Part shown: positions 1 to 10,100 of the stretch, piece by piece
Layout: each line of letters begins with the position of its first letter
Position numbering within the stretch: position 1 is the first letter of the stretch
Source: Bostrychus sinensis
Lineage: Eukaryota; Chordata; Actinopteri; Gobiiformes; Eleotridae
NCBI GenBank assembly: GCA_020698575.1
Contig: CM036244.1
Span: 12,500,534-12,564,533, forward strand
DNA: 64,000 nt
Direction of reading: 5' to 3'
The notes under the pieces: model-generated
The model's database searches: none
Told to the model about the DNA's origin: nothing
What the model saw: only the letters and a program-made list of their open reading frames with translations
Made by a program: the position numbers and the translations under genes

Positions 1-84
1 TCTGATACAATACAACAGTATTAACAAACTTATAATGAAAATGAAGTATCCTTTTTTGCATCAGATTCCATTCCATTTTATTTA

Positions 85-603
85 TTAAATGGGCTATATT
101 ATACTTTAATTGATCATTTTAAACCAATCTTGGTCACCTCTAGAACAGTATTGCATGTTCTATAACCTTTACAAACATTATCTCATTAAAAAGAAAATGT
201 TTTTAAAAAGTACTCTACTGGTGCCATAAAGAAACAGGTGTAGAGGCCAGCAGAGGGCAGCAGAGTGCACAGCTGCCATCTTCTTTTGAACAGAATCAGC
301 GAAAAAAAGCTTTTCAGTTCCCTAAACCTTTTGTCTGATGCCATTTTACAACAGAATGAAAAGAAATCAGTGGAAACAGAGTTGTACACCATTTTTGGAT
401 AAATGAATAAGAGCAGACTTGATGTAGAAGGCTTGTTGTTGATTGGACGAAGGCTTCATGAAACCAAGAGTTGTGAGGCCTCAAAATGGCTGTGAATTAA
501 GCAAAAAAAAAAACTACTCCAGGTATGTTTATGATGAGGGAACAACATTATAACATGGTAGAAAAAGCCAAAAAGTCAATTTTGCATAATATATCACCTT
601 TAA
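85..603 (-). mobile_element. TTAA-flanked non-autonomous DNA transposon, copy 1
   Basis: TTAA at 85-88 and 600-603 brackets an element whose ends read ATGGGCTATATTATAC and, in reverse complement, AGGTGATATATTATGC. It is the reverse orientation of the better preserved copy at 55356-55999. Other copies lie at 17127, 24682 and 52558, with partial ones near 23.12, 37.63 and 40.14 kb. TTAA target sites occur in piggyBac and Kolobok elements. The AGGGG-type terminus fits Kolobok better, but that assignment is inference. No transposase frame remains. Confidence 0.75.
247..261 (+). promoter_or_regulatory. CTCF-like motif in TTAA transposon copy 1
   Basis: CCAGCAGAGGGCAGC matches the core of the vertebrate CTCF consensus. 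It lies inside the transposon and within the gabra1 intron. Binding is not shown by sequence alone. Confidence 0.45.
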
Positions 604-823
604 AGTTAAATTTGTGCTGATTGATGAATTAAATTAGTGTACAAACTTTTGTGGTCCGCCACATATGCTAGTTATACATTATACTGTTTATACTGTTAAA
701 AGCCCATTTCTACAGCTAACAGCTAAATGTTAATACGCTTCCTAATGATCATTCTGACATTACACTCATGTAGCTGTTGTCATGACGTAACGCTTATTTT
801 CTCCATATGTGATGTTGTGTTGG

Positions 824-1057
824 TGTGGCAGTAGCTCAGTTAGTAGAGACGCTTGCCCACTAACCCAGCATACTAACGTTGTGTCCTTGGGCAAGACACT
901 TCACCCACCTTGCCTATGTATGAATGTGTTAGTCTGACTGTGTTTGGTGGTGGTCGGAGGGGCCATAGGTGCAAAATGGCAGCCACACTTCCATCAGTCT
1001 CCCCCTAGGCAGTAGCATGTAAAGTGCAATATAAATCAAATCCATTATTGTTATTGT
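824..1057 (+). repeat. tRNA-derived SINE
   Basis: It starts with a tRNA-like A box (TAGCTCAGTTAG) and continues with the family body (a gggcaagacacttcaccca stretch and a GTTTGGTGGTGGTC stretch). It ends in an A/T-rich tail near 1057. The B-box part is degraded here. The same family recurs at 1979, 24095 (reverse), 32065 (reverse), 43272 (reverse) and 58024. Confidence 0.7.
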
Positions 1058-1086
1058 GGTCTGCTTATGGCACCAGTATTTTGAGC

Positions 1087-1586
1087 ACTGCTGTAATATG
1101 CAAAGACACTTTCCACAGTGGCTTGTCCTAAAATGTCACACTATGTCAGTATTATGGATTCCCTTTCTTGTCCTCCATTGTGCTGAAGTGCTCTTGTTTA
1201 CAAACAGTAAAATGATATATTCTTAATTATGAAAACTAATAATTATAAATTGGTTTGGCCTGCTTCTTTTCAAAGGATACTGCTCACATTATGTACCTGC
1301 AGTGCACTGAGTAAATCCGTCAGAGGTATAGGGTATCGCTATAGCTAATGAGTGATCACTCGTTTGGCCTGGGCTAATGGGAAGATTATAATCAGCCTTT
1401 ATGCTTGGTGTCACTTGACTGAGGCGGCGCTGCCAAAAGTGTGTGAAAAGAGTGGCGAGAGAAGTCAGTGATTCATCTCTAGCACTTCATCACAACGGAG
1501 GACAAGAAAGGGAATCCATAATACTGAAATAGTGTGACATTTTAGGACAAGCCATGGTGGAAAGTGTCTTTGCACATTACAGCAGT
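1087..1586. repeat. Long inverted repeat, 106-bp arms
   Basis: Arm 1 (1087-1192) and arm 2 (1481-1586) are reverse complements over 106 bp with six mismatches by hand alignment and no gaps. They are separated by 288 bp of unrelated sequence. A transcript would fold into a long near-perfect duplex. The arms could be the terminal inverted repeats of a DNA transposon, but no clear target duplication was seen. Confidence 0.9.
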
Positions 1587-1978
1587 CATTACTTGAAGCG
1601 AACAGTCCATACATTATGCATTACTATATGGCTTGAAAGAGTATGATTTGATTTTAATGACGCTAGAGTAGGATGCTAACTTAAGTGGCTAGTTAAGACA
1701 GATCGGACAATGCTGTTGTAATGGATAAAATAAAGCAACAAAAATACAAATACAAATATACATAGACAAGTAGTTTATTCTGGGATGCTGAGTGTAGGAC
1801 AATATCAAGGGAACCACCAAAAAAAGATGCTAAAGGACACTTGTCACATCTCAAAACATATAGATGGAAAGAAAATGTGGCAGAGTGGTTAGCATTTCTC
1901 CCTCTCAGCAAGGAGTTCCCATGCTTCTGCACCATCCAAAATTTGTAACTTAAACTTGGCTTTTGTGCGAGAATGTTG

Positions 1979-2664
1979 GGGCAGCAGTAGCTCAGTCGGT
2001 AGAGACCCATGGTAGTAACCCAAAGGTTGGTGGTTTGATCTCCACTACCAGCACTGCATACTGCTGTGGGTCCTCAGGCAAGACACTAGTGTTGTAGCAC
2101 CCGAGGCCAGTCTTGAGACCATTTTTTATGGTCTTGGTCTTGTCTCAGCCTCAGCTGCAGTCTTACTCGGTCTTGGTCTGATACTTTTGAATATGAATAA
2201 CTTTATGTATTCAATTTGTTACCTTAGGAAAATGTCTGCAGGCAGTAAAATTATTATAATGATCAATAATGTATTTGAACCACTTTTTTTCCCCCCTTTC
2301 CCTTTGATTTAGTGGTTAGAGTTCACAGGGTTTGTGCTCAACCTGGTCTCGGTTTGCTTTGGTCTCTATCTCGACTCGGTCTCAAACTCCAAAAGTCTTG
2401 GTCTTGTCTTGGTCTCAGTTCACTCTGGTCTCTGACTGGTCTTGGTCTCATTTAGCATGATCTTGACTACAACACTACAGGACACCTAACCCACCTTGCC
2501 AGTACGAATGCATGTGATTGTCTGATTTTGTGTTTGGTGGTGGTCTGAGGGGCCATAGGCGCAGTTTGGCAGCCACGCTTCTGTCACTCTGCCACCGAGT
2601 GTGACTGAGGAGTGAATGAATAATGCACCAAAAAGGTAAAGCGATTTTGAGTGTGTAAGAAAGA
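1979..2664 (+). repeat. tRNA-derived SINE split by a hAT insertion
   Basis: The head (1979-2086) has A box TAGCTCAGTCGG and B-box-like GGTTTGATCTCC. It runs into the conserved CAAGACAC, where a 391-bp element interrupts it. The body resumes at 2478 (CAGGACACCTAACCCACC) and continues to about 2664. A shorter fragment of another tRNA-like SINE lies at 1877-1925. Confidence 0.8.
2087..2477. mobile_element. hAT-type non-autonomous element inside a SINE
   Basis: The terminal inverted repeats TAGTGTTGTAG and CTACAACACTA are perfect over 11 bp. The flanks CAAGACAC (2079-2086) and CAGGACAC (2478-2485) agree at 7 of 8 positions, as expected of an aged hAT target duplication. The interior is rich in short repeats of the type TCTTGGTCTTG. 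There is no transposase. Confidence 0.85.
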
Positions 2665-4021
2665 ACTAGACTAGTGCATTGTTATTATTATTAGAATGAG
2701 GTTGTCTGTCTGTGTATGTGAGCCCTGCGACTTGCTGGCTGCAGAATCTTCTCCACCAGGATGTAACCTGCCTAAGGCCCATAGCTGCAGGAACAAGTAG
2801 AAGAAAATGAATGAATGACTAAAAATAGGACAGCTAAGATTCAAACAGAGCATGCCCCATATTTTAATCCACCATGTTAGCAATTTCTACTCATTGATGA
2901 ATAGCTGTAATCAGTGTATAAAAACACAGATATCATGCTTTCACATGTAAATCACACTAAAACCCCTGCGTGCCAATAGCATGTGTGTGTGGGAGGCATA
3001 TTTTACCAGCTCGGTTGAAAGCAGCTGTTTCACCACTGAGCGGGCCGTGCTGGTGGCTTGTTAGCTGTTGCTTTAGCTGTCGTTACTTGCTGTTGAAACA
3101 TCTGCAGTGGCCCGGTCCGCGATGAGCGCTGCATCATTAAATATACTCTGACCTAGTTCCTGCGCTCCTCTGTGGAGTCGATCCACTCAGCAAGCAGCCT
3201 GTTATATGTCATAGTTTAGCACGTTCATGCGCCAGATTTATCATGCACTTAATAAGGTGTGTGCCGGGATTATTCTGTATACTGTTTTATGGGGTTGAGC
3301 CGTGGTGAGTGGTTTTCAGTTTTAGACACAAAGACTTTTCTGGCTGTCATTACTCAGCAGTAGTGTTCCCAGCTGCAACAAAGAAAATCTCCCCCCTGGT
3401 TTATTAAAAGCACAAGCTGTGAGTCTGTATCAGGTGTTGGGCTAGATTAATGTTAATGTCCTGCTTAGTATTCGCCCCTGCATCATCATTTGCATCATAG
3501 CCTTTGTAACTGTGATTTGGTTTTGTACACAATAGCTTTATACAAAATGAAATGGCAAATGGGAAATAGTTATCCTGATAATAACACTAAAAGCAACCAA
3601 CGAGGGAAGTCTCATTAACAATGGTCTTACAAAACTGCATCTAAAAGTTATTGCCTGCTTTCTCTACAATACAAACAATTAGTCTGGCCACTCTCAATTT
3701 GTGTTTGCTTGTCTGGCATAACACACACACAGACACGCAAATGCTATACGCAATTGGATAGACATTAAACCAATAAGAAAACAGGTCCCAGTATATAAAA
3801 TATAATAAGACTTTCAAAAAATACAACCAGCTGAAAAAAAAAAAAAAACATTTCATATAACACATTCACATTTTAATGAACAAGTTTGACTGGTTGTTAG
3901 GAAGTAGCTTGGCCTAGGATACTTTTGATTGGGGAAGGGTTCCAGACCCATTTCTTTTAGCTGATATTGGGTCAGATTGGCCAGCCTAGTTAAATTGAGA
4001 GTTATACAAGAATGTTGTAGA

Positions 4022-4145
4022 TCAGCCATTCCCAAAGTCAAGAATGTCGTAGCCCACTTAAAAATTTGAAAATCCCACACAGACCCCCAACAATAAAATG
4101 TCACTCTATTCAAAATACTAGGTCATGTTTTTCCCCATAGATTTG

Positions 4146-4191
<46 letters not shown>

Positions 4192-4330
4192 ATTACAAAA
4201 AACCCAGACTGTTGGCTAAAATTGCTTACTAAAGAAAGTTAAGTAATTAATTGTAAATAATTTCAAACTCAATTACTGGCCCAGACCTCATTTTGGAAAG
4301 TGGTGCCTTCATGTTTGTGACCAAACAACA
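4022..4330. mobile_element. hAT-like remnant
   Basis: It starts CAGCCATTCCCAAAGT, a decayed form of the CAGTGGTTCCCAAAGT hAT terminus. Its body aligns by eye with the repeat at 11219-11503 (AATCCCA...GACC and GTCATGTTTTTC segments). An internal poly-A run of about 45 bp interrupts it at 4146-4190. The right end is unclear. Confidence 0.5.
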
Positions 4331-4883
4331 CAAAGAAAAACCTATATCCATGAAGCCCATGCAAAAGTCTCAGCACCCTCAAGCCATGGCGTCCTATTGT
4401 TTTGACTGTGCTCAACTGTGATACTGTAATAAAGAGGTCACAGTGTCTTCAGGTTATAGCATATGTATGAATCTATAAGACCCCAAACAACCATTCACCA
4501 ATTTTAAAATGTTGTTATAGTTACAAACAAGTGTATAGTGTATGTACAAAGCGTAGTATGTCCACTTCTAACATCAGACTTGCGATATTACTTGACTCTT
4601 TCTTAAAGCGGAACTTCTTGTGGCTGTTTTTGACTCATTTTCATGGAGTGCCCTCTACTTACAGCACTGTCGTAAATACAAGTCCAATTGACTCCTTTTT
4701 GAGTTTTTTTTCCTGACATTTGACCTCCATTACAAAAATCAAGACATAAAGCCACTTCTAGCTTGTTGTTTGGCTAACTGCAATGTCCCGCTTTCTTGCA
4801 TCCATGACACCGAATCAGCGGCGCTTATATTTTTGCAAGTGTTGTTTTTCAGTTTTAACACTGTTCTCATCTTCCCTCTGCAG

Positions 4884-5086
4884 GAGTGACGACTGTCCTG
4901 ACCATGACCACGCTGAGTATAAGCGCCAGAAACTCCCTTCCTAAAGTGGCCTACGCTACAGCCATGGACTGGTTCATCGCTGTCTGCTACGCCTTTGTCT
5001 TCTCGGCCCTCATCGAGTTCGCCACGGTCAACTACTTCACCAAGAGGGGCTACGCTTGGGACGGCAAAAGCGTTGTACCAGAGAAG
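4884..5086 (+). CDS. gabra1: GABA-A receptor alpha-1 subunit, exon encoding M2 to M3 (partial gene)
   Basis: This exon encodes part of a pentameric GABA-gated chloride channel subunit of the neuronal plasma membrane. The acceptor is a pyrimidine-rich tract ending CTCTGCAG. The first two bases (GA) complete a split glycine codon, and 67 codons follow. They cover most of pore helix M2 (VTTVLTMTTLSISARNS), the linker LPKVAYATAMDW that couples agonist binding to gating, helix M3 (FIAVCYAFVFSALIEFATVN) and the start of the cytoplasmic loop, ending in VVPEK. The donor is AAG|gtaaag at 5087, leaving phase 0. Alpha subunits are near-identical here; the next exon points to alpha-1. No frameshift or stop is present. 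The frame runs on to 5131 only by intronic read-through. Confidence 0.97.
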
Positions 5087-5825
5087 GTAAAGGAGTTATC
5101 CATATTATATTCTGTATGTCAAACATCTTGAGCTCAGAGAGTATAATACACCGATCACAGTTTGTTGTATACGAGGCTGCAAATTAGGCAGGTGGTCATA
5201 ATATTATGCCTGACTGGTGTATATAGCTGCTACGAACAGTGAAAAAAAAAGGTCCCACGGTGAAAGTATTTAGCTTCTGTTTGAATGCCTGTGGTTAGCA
5301 GTTGCTGTTGCGAGAACTGGACCAGACAGACAGGGGATGTTAAGTTGTTGTCATTTAATCCCGTAGGAAATGCAGTTCGTGTAACATGACGTGAACATTA
5401 ATAGTTTAGTGTCCTCTTGTGCTTTCCACTCTAATTCTCGCTGCACTGAGTTTGCTAGCCCGCTACTCTGATACATGTGAAGGTGTTTTGAGAAACGGGG
5501 TCAGCTCAGTCTAGGCTGATGGGATCTATGCCGCAGATGTAGTATATGTGCAGAAAATATTAAGATAACATTAAGATTAGTAGCCTCATGTTTTCTGGCA
5601 TTAAAAACTGAATACTCAGGACCTCAAAAAATAATTTGACCACAGTATTTGCTTTAGGATTACCATAATGTTACGATCCAAGAGCTTTTTACATTATTAA
5701 AGTCCCAGGGTACATAGCGGCAGAGTAGTTAGTACTTTTGCCTCTCAAGTCAGAAGATTGTGGGTTCAGCAGCGTACGATCTCTCTGTATGTCTGCTCTA
5801 TGTTCCCATCATATATGTGTTAGGT

Positions 5826-6062
5826 CAGGGGTTCCCAAAGTGGGGGTCGGGACCCTAGGTGGGAGTCGTGAGATGATTTCCAGAAATCATAAAAAAATGA
5901 ATTATAGAAAATAGCATATGTTAGTCAAAACTGTAAGTAATTTAAACATAAACCATGCAAACATAATTTTACTCAGCATTTAAATATTTTCCTTAAGGTT
6001 ATTACGAGCATGTTTGGGCCATTATTTTGTGGGTTGCAGCCTGAAAAGTTTGGGAAACCCTG
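5826..6062. mobile_element. hAT MITE with perfect 8-bp target duplication
   Basis: The 237-bp element starts CAGGGGTTCCCAAAG and ends TTTGGGAAACCCTG. Identical TGTTAGGT copies flank it at 5818-5825 and 6063-6070. The interior has no coding potential. It lies in the last gabra1 intron and, with its intact duplication, looks younger than most repeats here. Confidence 0.93.
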
Positions 6063-6135
6063 TGTTAGGTGAAATGGTGAATTTAAATTTCCCATAATAA
6101 ATGAACATGTGAGTAAATGGTTTGTCAGGGTATTT

Positions 6136-6589
6136 CACTGCAAAATTTCAAAATCTGCATTAGATAAAATTACTTGAATTCAGATTATTAATCCTGATTT
6201 GGGCAAAAATTCTGATTACCAATCTTGATTTGAGCAATTTTCACAAGATTAGATTTATTTATTTATTAGGTAACTTATTATTAGATTATTTGCCTTGTTT
6301 TCAGAGTATTTTTTCCCTGTTTCAAGCTGTTCTTACTTATTTGAAGCAAAATTATCTGTCCATGGGGTAAGATAATTTTGCTTGAAATAAGTAAAAATAG
6401 CTTGAAACCGGGGAAAATACTTTGAAACAAGGCAAATAATCTAGTAATAAATTACCTATAAATAAATAAACCTAACCTAGTTATTTTTTGCGTAAATCAA
6501 AACTGATGATCTGAATTATTGCTCAAATAAAGATTAATAATATGGATTCAAGTAATTTTAACTAATGTAGATATTGATTTTTTGCAGTG
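6136..6589. repeat. Long palindromic MITE (CACTGCAAAA family), copy A
   Basis: The ends CACTGCAAAA and TTTTTTGCAGTG are inverted repeats. Complementarity runs inward with interruptions through GAATTCAGATTATTAATC-type blocks to a centre near 6361-6370, so nearly all 454 bp is a hairpin. A second copy is at 12981-13354. No unambiguous target duplication was seen. Confidence 0.8.
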
Positions 6590-6814
6590 TTCTCATAATG
6601 CTAACCCTGTGAATTGTCGAGTGTATACCCTGCCCATAATTCCTGGGATGGACATTTGCGAACTTTAGGGGAAATAAATGGTAGAAGATCAACAAATGAA
6701 TGCGTACCATTGCTTTTAAACAAAACCTGTGAACCTCTAACATAAAGCTAAAATTATTTATTTTTCTTTCTTTTCTTTTCATTTTGACTCCTCTCCGACT
6801 TCGCTCGAATCAAG

Positions 6815-7123
6815 CAAAAGAAGAAGAAGGAGTCTATGCTGAAAAAGAACAACACCACGGCCTACCCAGCCGCCACTGCGACCACCTTCGCCCCTAACAT
6901 TGCAAGGGACCCTGGATTGGCCACTATTGCCAAAAGCGCCCCGCCTCCTCCCACTGAACCCAAGGAGGAGCCCAAGCCCAAGCCACCGGAGGCCAAGAAG
7001 ACCTTTAACAGTGTGAGCAAGATAGACAGGATCGCCAGAATAGCCTTCCCACTGCTCTTTGGAACCTTTAACTTGGTCTACTGGGCGACCTACTTGAATA
7101 AGAAGCCCAAATTGCAGGTGTAA
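6815..7123 (+). CDS. gabra1: GABA-A receptor alpha-1 subunit, last coding exon (loop, M4, C-terminus)
   Basis: This exon has 102 codons plus TAA (7121-7123), in frame with the upstream exon. It starts QKKKKESMLKKNN, which aligns with the alpha-1 loop. ARDPGLATIAKSA is an alpha-1 hallmark, followed by a proline/glutamate/lysine-rich stretch and KKTFNSVSKIDRIARIAF, which leads into helix M4 (FPLLFGTFNLVYWATYL). These loop signatures separate it from alpha-2, -3 and -5. Compared with remembered mammalian alpha-1, it has a few extra prolines (SAPPPPTEP) and a shorter tail ending KKPKLQV. The acceptor used is most likely the AAG at 6812-6814; further in-frame AAGs follow. The large antisense open frame over this exon is a shadow. 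Confidence 0.95.
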   Translation, partial: QKKKKESMLKKNNTTAYPAATATTFAPNIARDPGLATIAKSAPPPPTEPKEEPKPKPPEAKKTFNSVSKIDRIARIAFPLLFGTFNLVYWATYLNKKPKLQV

Positions 7124-7126
7124 ATA
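7119..7126 (+). promoter_or_regulatory. Pumilio-type site overlapping the gabra1 stop codon
   Basis: TGTAAATA matches the Pumilio recognition element UGUANAUA. It spans the last codon, the TAA stop and the first UTR bases. Two more identical sites lie at 7779-7786 and 10312-10319. Confidence 0.4.
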
Positions 7127-10100
7127 ATCCACTCTGATCCATTTTTTTCATTTCTTTTGAAAAATATTATCTGTTCATTTTCTACAATTCTTCAAAGAAA
7201 CAACAAAAAAAAAGGTGTCCATGCTGGTTTGGACTTTCCACATTTCCGCTTTTCTGTTGATCTAAAATTTGAAGATTTTGAATATTAAGATAAAAAATTG
7301 TGCTTTTGAAAAAGGGTGTTGTTTGGGGACTGGGCGATGCTACTAAAAATACTACTATAAATACTTAGCCAAGAGAATGCTATTCTGCACACAGCCCGCT
7401 ATCATTACAGGGCTTCTTATACTTAATTTATTTGTTATTCTCAACAATTGCTAGACATTGGGGAAAAGGAACTTGTGTATAGGCATGGACAGGGCATCTT
7501 TTTATTTATTTAAAAATTATTTATTCAAACGTAAACACATACCTGAGTGATGGCTAAATTTATTTGACATTAAAATGCTAGGCGCTCAGTTTTCGTCGCT
7601 GTATCTTCCATTGTTTTCTCTTTTATGAGATTGATTCAGTTACACCATATTAGGGTTTCTGCAATAGCAATAAACATATCTCAGTGGACATGCTATTTTA
7701 TTTTAAGGTTTAAAAAATAACCAATACCATCCCCTCATTTCTGTGGTCAGCACTGGGCATAGTTTACCTTTGCGACATTGTAAATATCCTCAAAACGTTA
7801 TAGAGATGTCAATACGATGTTGAAGCTTTGCAAAGTGTAACTTACTGAAAGGTGATGAAGGTGAAACTTTTAATTTATTTTTGTTTATATATTTACAGAT
7901 CTTTCTATGAAAAAAAAAACATCTATAGTATACTGGTCTAAATTCACGCTTAAGTGACTGTTTCTCTCCGAGTTAGCGTCCATCCGAAGCTGCTTTCAAG
8001 TTAAAAAAAAAAATATTATTCAAAAACATCTTTACCTGTGTTTCGTGTACACAACAGCAACACTGATCTAACACTGGGTTTGGCTCGCAACTGTAAGAAT
8101 GTAAAATATATATATATAAATATATCTTGAATTCTGGAGTGCATTTTATATTAAAAAAAAAAAACACACATTTGTTTTGTCTGTTTTTGTTTTTTTTTTT
8201 TGTTTTTTTTGTTGGCTTGTACAACCAGATTTTTAAATGGTGTAGCCTCATTTTGCCAAAACACCATTTCTAGCAAAGAGCTTGAAAAAGGACTGGGCAC
8301 ATAATGAAGTGAAGTGCCTTTTCCGTTTTCAACGCAGAATCCGTAACGTTTTCTTTTTGTTTGTTTGTTTTGTTTTTGTCGATTGATGGTGAGTTTATGT
8401 TTTTGTTTTTGTCCCTTATTTTATTTTGTCATATCCTCCTCTTCTTTACCTTCTGTTTGAAAATAATTGAGACATAAAACTCAGAAAGTACCAGCTACAC
8501 TGCCTTCAATATCACATGCCCGTTTGGACTTATTGGTTGCCGCTTGTGAGCAACACTGAGAGATTATAGAGACGGGGGGGACGCGGCGGAGAGAAAGACA
8601 AGAGAAAAAGAGAAAGCGTTAGTAGAAGTTGACTTGAAGTGGCACTGTAATCTTACTTTAGCCGGCGCTGGGTTTTTTCGCACAGGAGACTTGTCTTGTA
8701 GTTCTACGATAGTGACGAAGATGAATATATATTTTTGTAGCATGATGTCAATCCCTCTTCCGAGAAAAACCAACAGAAACTCACAAATGTGAAATGAATG
8801 CTTTTTTTCTTTTCTTTTTGTCTTGAAAACATTGCTTGCTCTGTATATTCTTTTAGCTTCTAAAAACACTTTTTTGGGGATGCTTCTCTGATGTTACCAA
8901 CAGACCATTATAAATTACGTTAATGTAGCAATATTAATTAGCAAGGGCTTCTCTTAGGACCTGACAGTGTGGGACGGTATCCATTGTAGCTTTACATTGA
9001 CTCCTCTTAACTTGTAGTGTCATCTGTACTTGGCTAAAAAAACAAACACACAAACACACACAAAAAAAAAAAAAAAAATCTAGGGATTTTCTCCAGATAA
9101 CATAGCATTGCTTTGTGTGTCCATTTTGTATTTAAAATGCTACCGACTTTTTTTTTTCTATAACTGTGTGCAATGGGAGCACCACGTTGTATTATGAATT
9201 CTGTATAAAACAAATTTCACAGAACACTAAACTCTATCAAAAGGCACGTTTGAAGCCCACAGACCCATCTCAGTGCGTTTGCGTGCCGAGGTGAAGAGGT
9301 CGCAACATGGCCGCCGGCGCTAAGAAAGAAAGAGACCAGCGCTTGTTGCTATTGTTATCATTTGAATCATCTTTATTGAACCTTGGCCCCCCGTACAATA
9401 ATGGTGCCAGTCTTTTTTGCAAAAGCGGCCACAGCCACTTGTCCTGCAAGCAGAGGGTCAAGAAACTGCAAAGGTCAGGAACGAAGACTTGTATAGAGAT
9501 ATCTGAAAACTATTGTATGTATATGTTTATTATCATGGAGAAAAATATATCTATACATATGTAAAATACATAATGCATACAGTATGATTCTATTATTGAA
9601 GATTAGCTAAGATGATGATGAATTATGTTTATATTATCAAACTATTGTTATGCATTTTGCACATTTAGATGAACAATAACATTTGCATTAGTTAGCTTTG
9701 TGCTATGCAAGGACAGCTTCGAACCACTCACCGACCTACTCTCCATCAACCATTATGTTGCTATTAAAAAAATAAATTAAAAAGCTAGCTTCCATATCAG
9801 CTGTTCAGCCATTAATTATTGTCACATTTGTGTTATGTCATTTTGTACTGGTTGAAACCACGGCTAAACAGGGTGACGTACTGTATAAGAAAACACTGGA
9901 TTGTCTGTTATTTTTGGAGATTGAAGAGGAAATGGCTTCTGATGTTGATTGCACTTTTTCTCCAGAGACATGCAATAAAGCAATTGATGTAAAATGAAGA
10001 AAGAAACTGGAGCTAAACGGTAACAAGATTAACTTTTTATTTATTTTTCTCATTGGGAAATAAAAGGCAGGTGCAAAATTGATCACTATGAGTAAAAATA

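Larger units (their letters stand above)
1..4883 (+). other. gabra1: gabra1 intron upstream of the M2-M3 exon (partial)
   Basis: This is intronic sequence left of the acceptor at 4883. No coding exon is visible: the alpha-subunit M1 exon, expected immediately before, was not found in any frame, so it lies outside the window. The intron contains a TTAA transposon (85-603), SINEs (824-1057, 1979-2664), an inverted repeat (1087-1586), a hAT insertion (2087-2477), a further hAT-like remnant (4022-4330) and a run of about 45 A (4146-4190). The 680-800 part resembles internal sequence of the hAT element at 26.2-27.0 kb. The rest, including 2665-4021 and 4331-4850, shows nothing recognisable. Confidence 0.85.
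5087..6814 (+). other. gabra1: gabra1 last intron
   Basis: This intron runs from donor gtaaag to the acceptor before 6815. It contains a SINE-head fragment (about 5720-5770), a bounded hAT MITE (5826-6062) and a long palindromic MITE (6136-6589). The pyrimidine tract before the acceptor is at about 6758-6800. The remaining sequence shows nothing recognisable. Confidence 0.9.

Noticed and set aside
824..860. Possible tRNA gene
   Set aside because: Only A/B-box-like segments of a SINE are present here and at related sites; no full cloverleaf or acceptor stem.
6779..7132. 117-codon minus-strand open frame over the last gabra1 exon
   Set aside because: It is antisense to a clearly conserved coding exon; leucine runs arise from the complement of the exon's codons.
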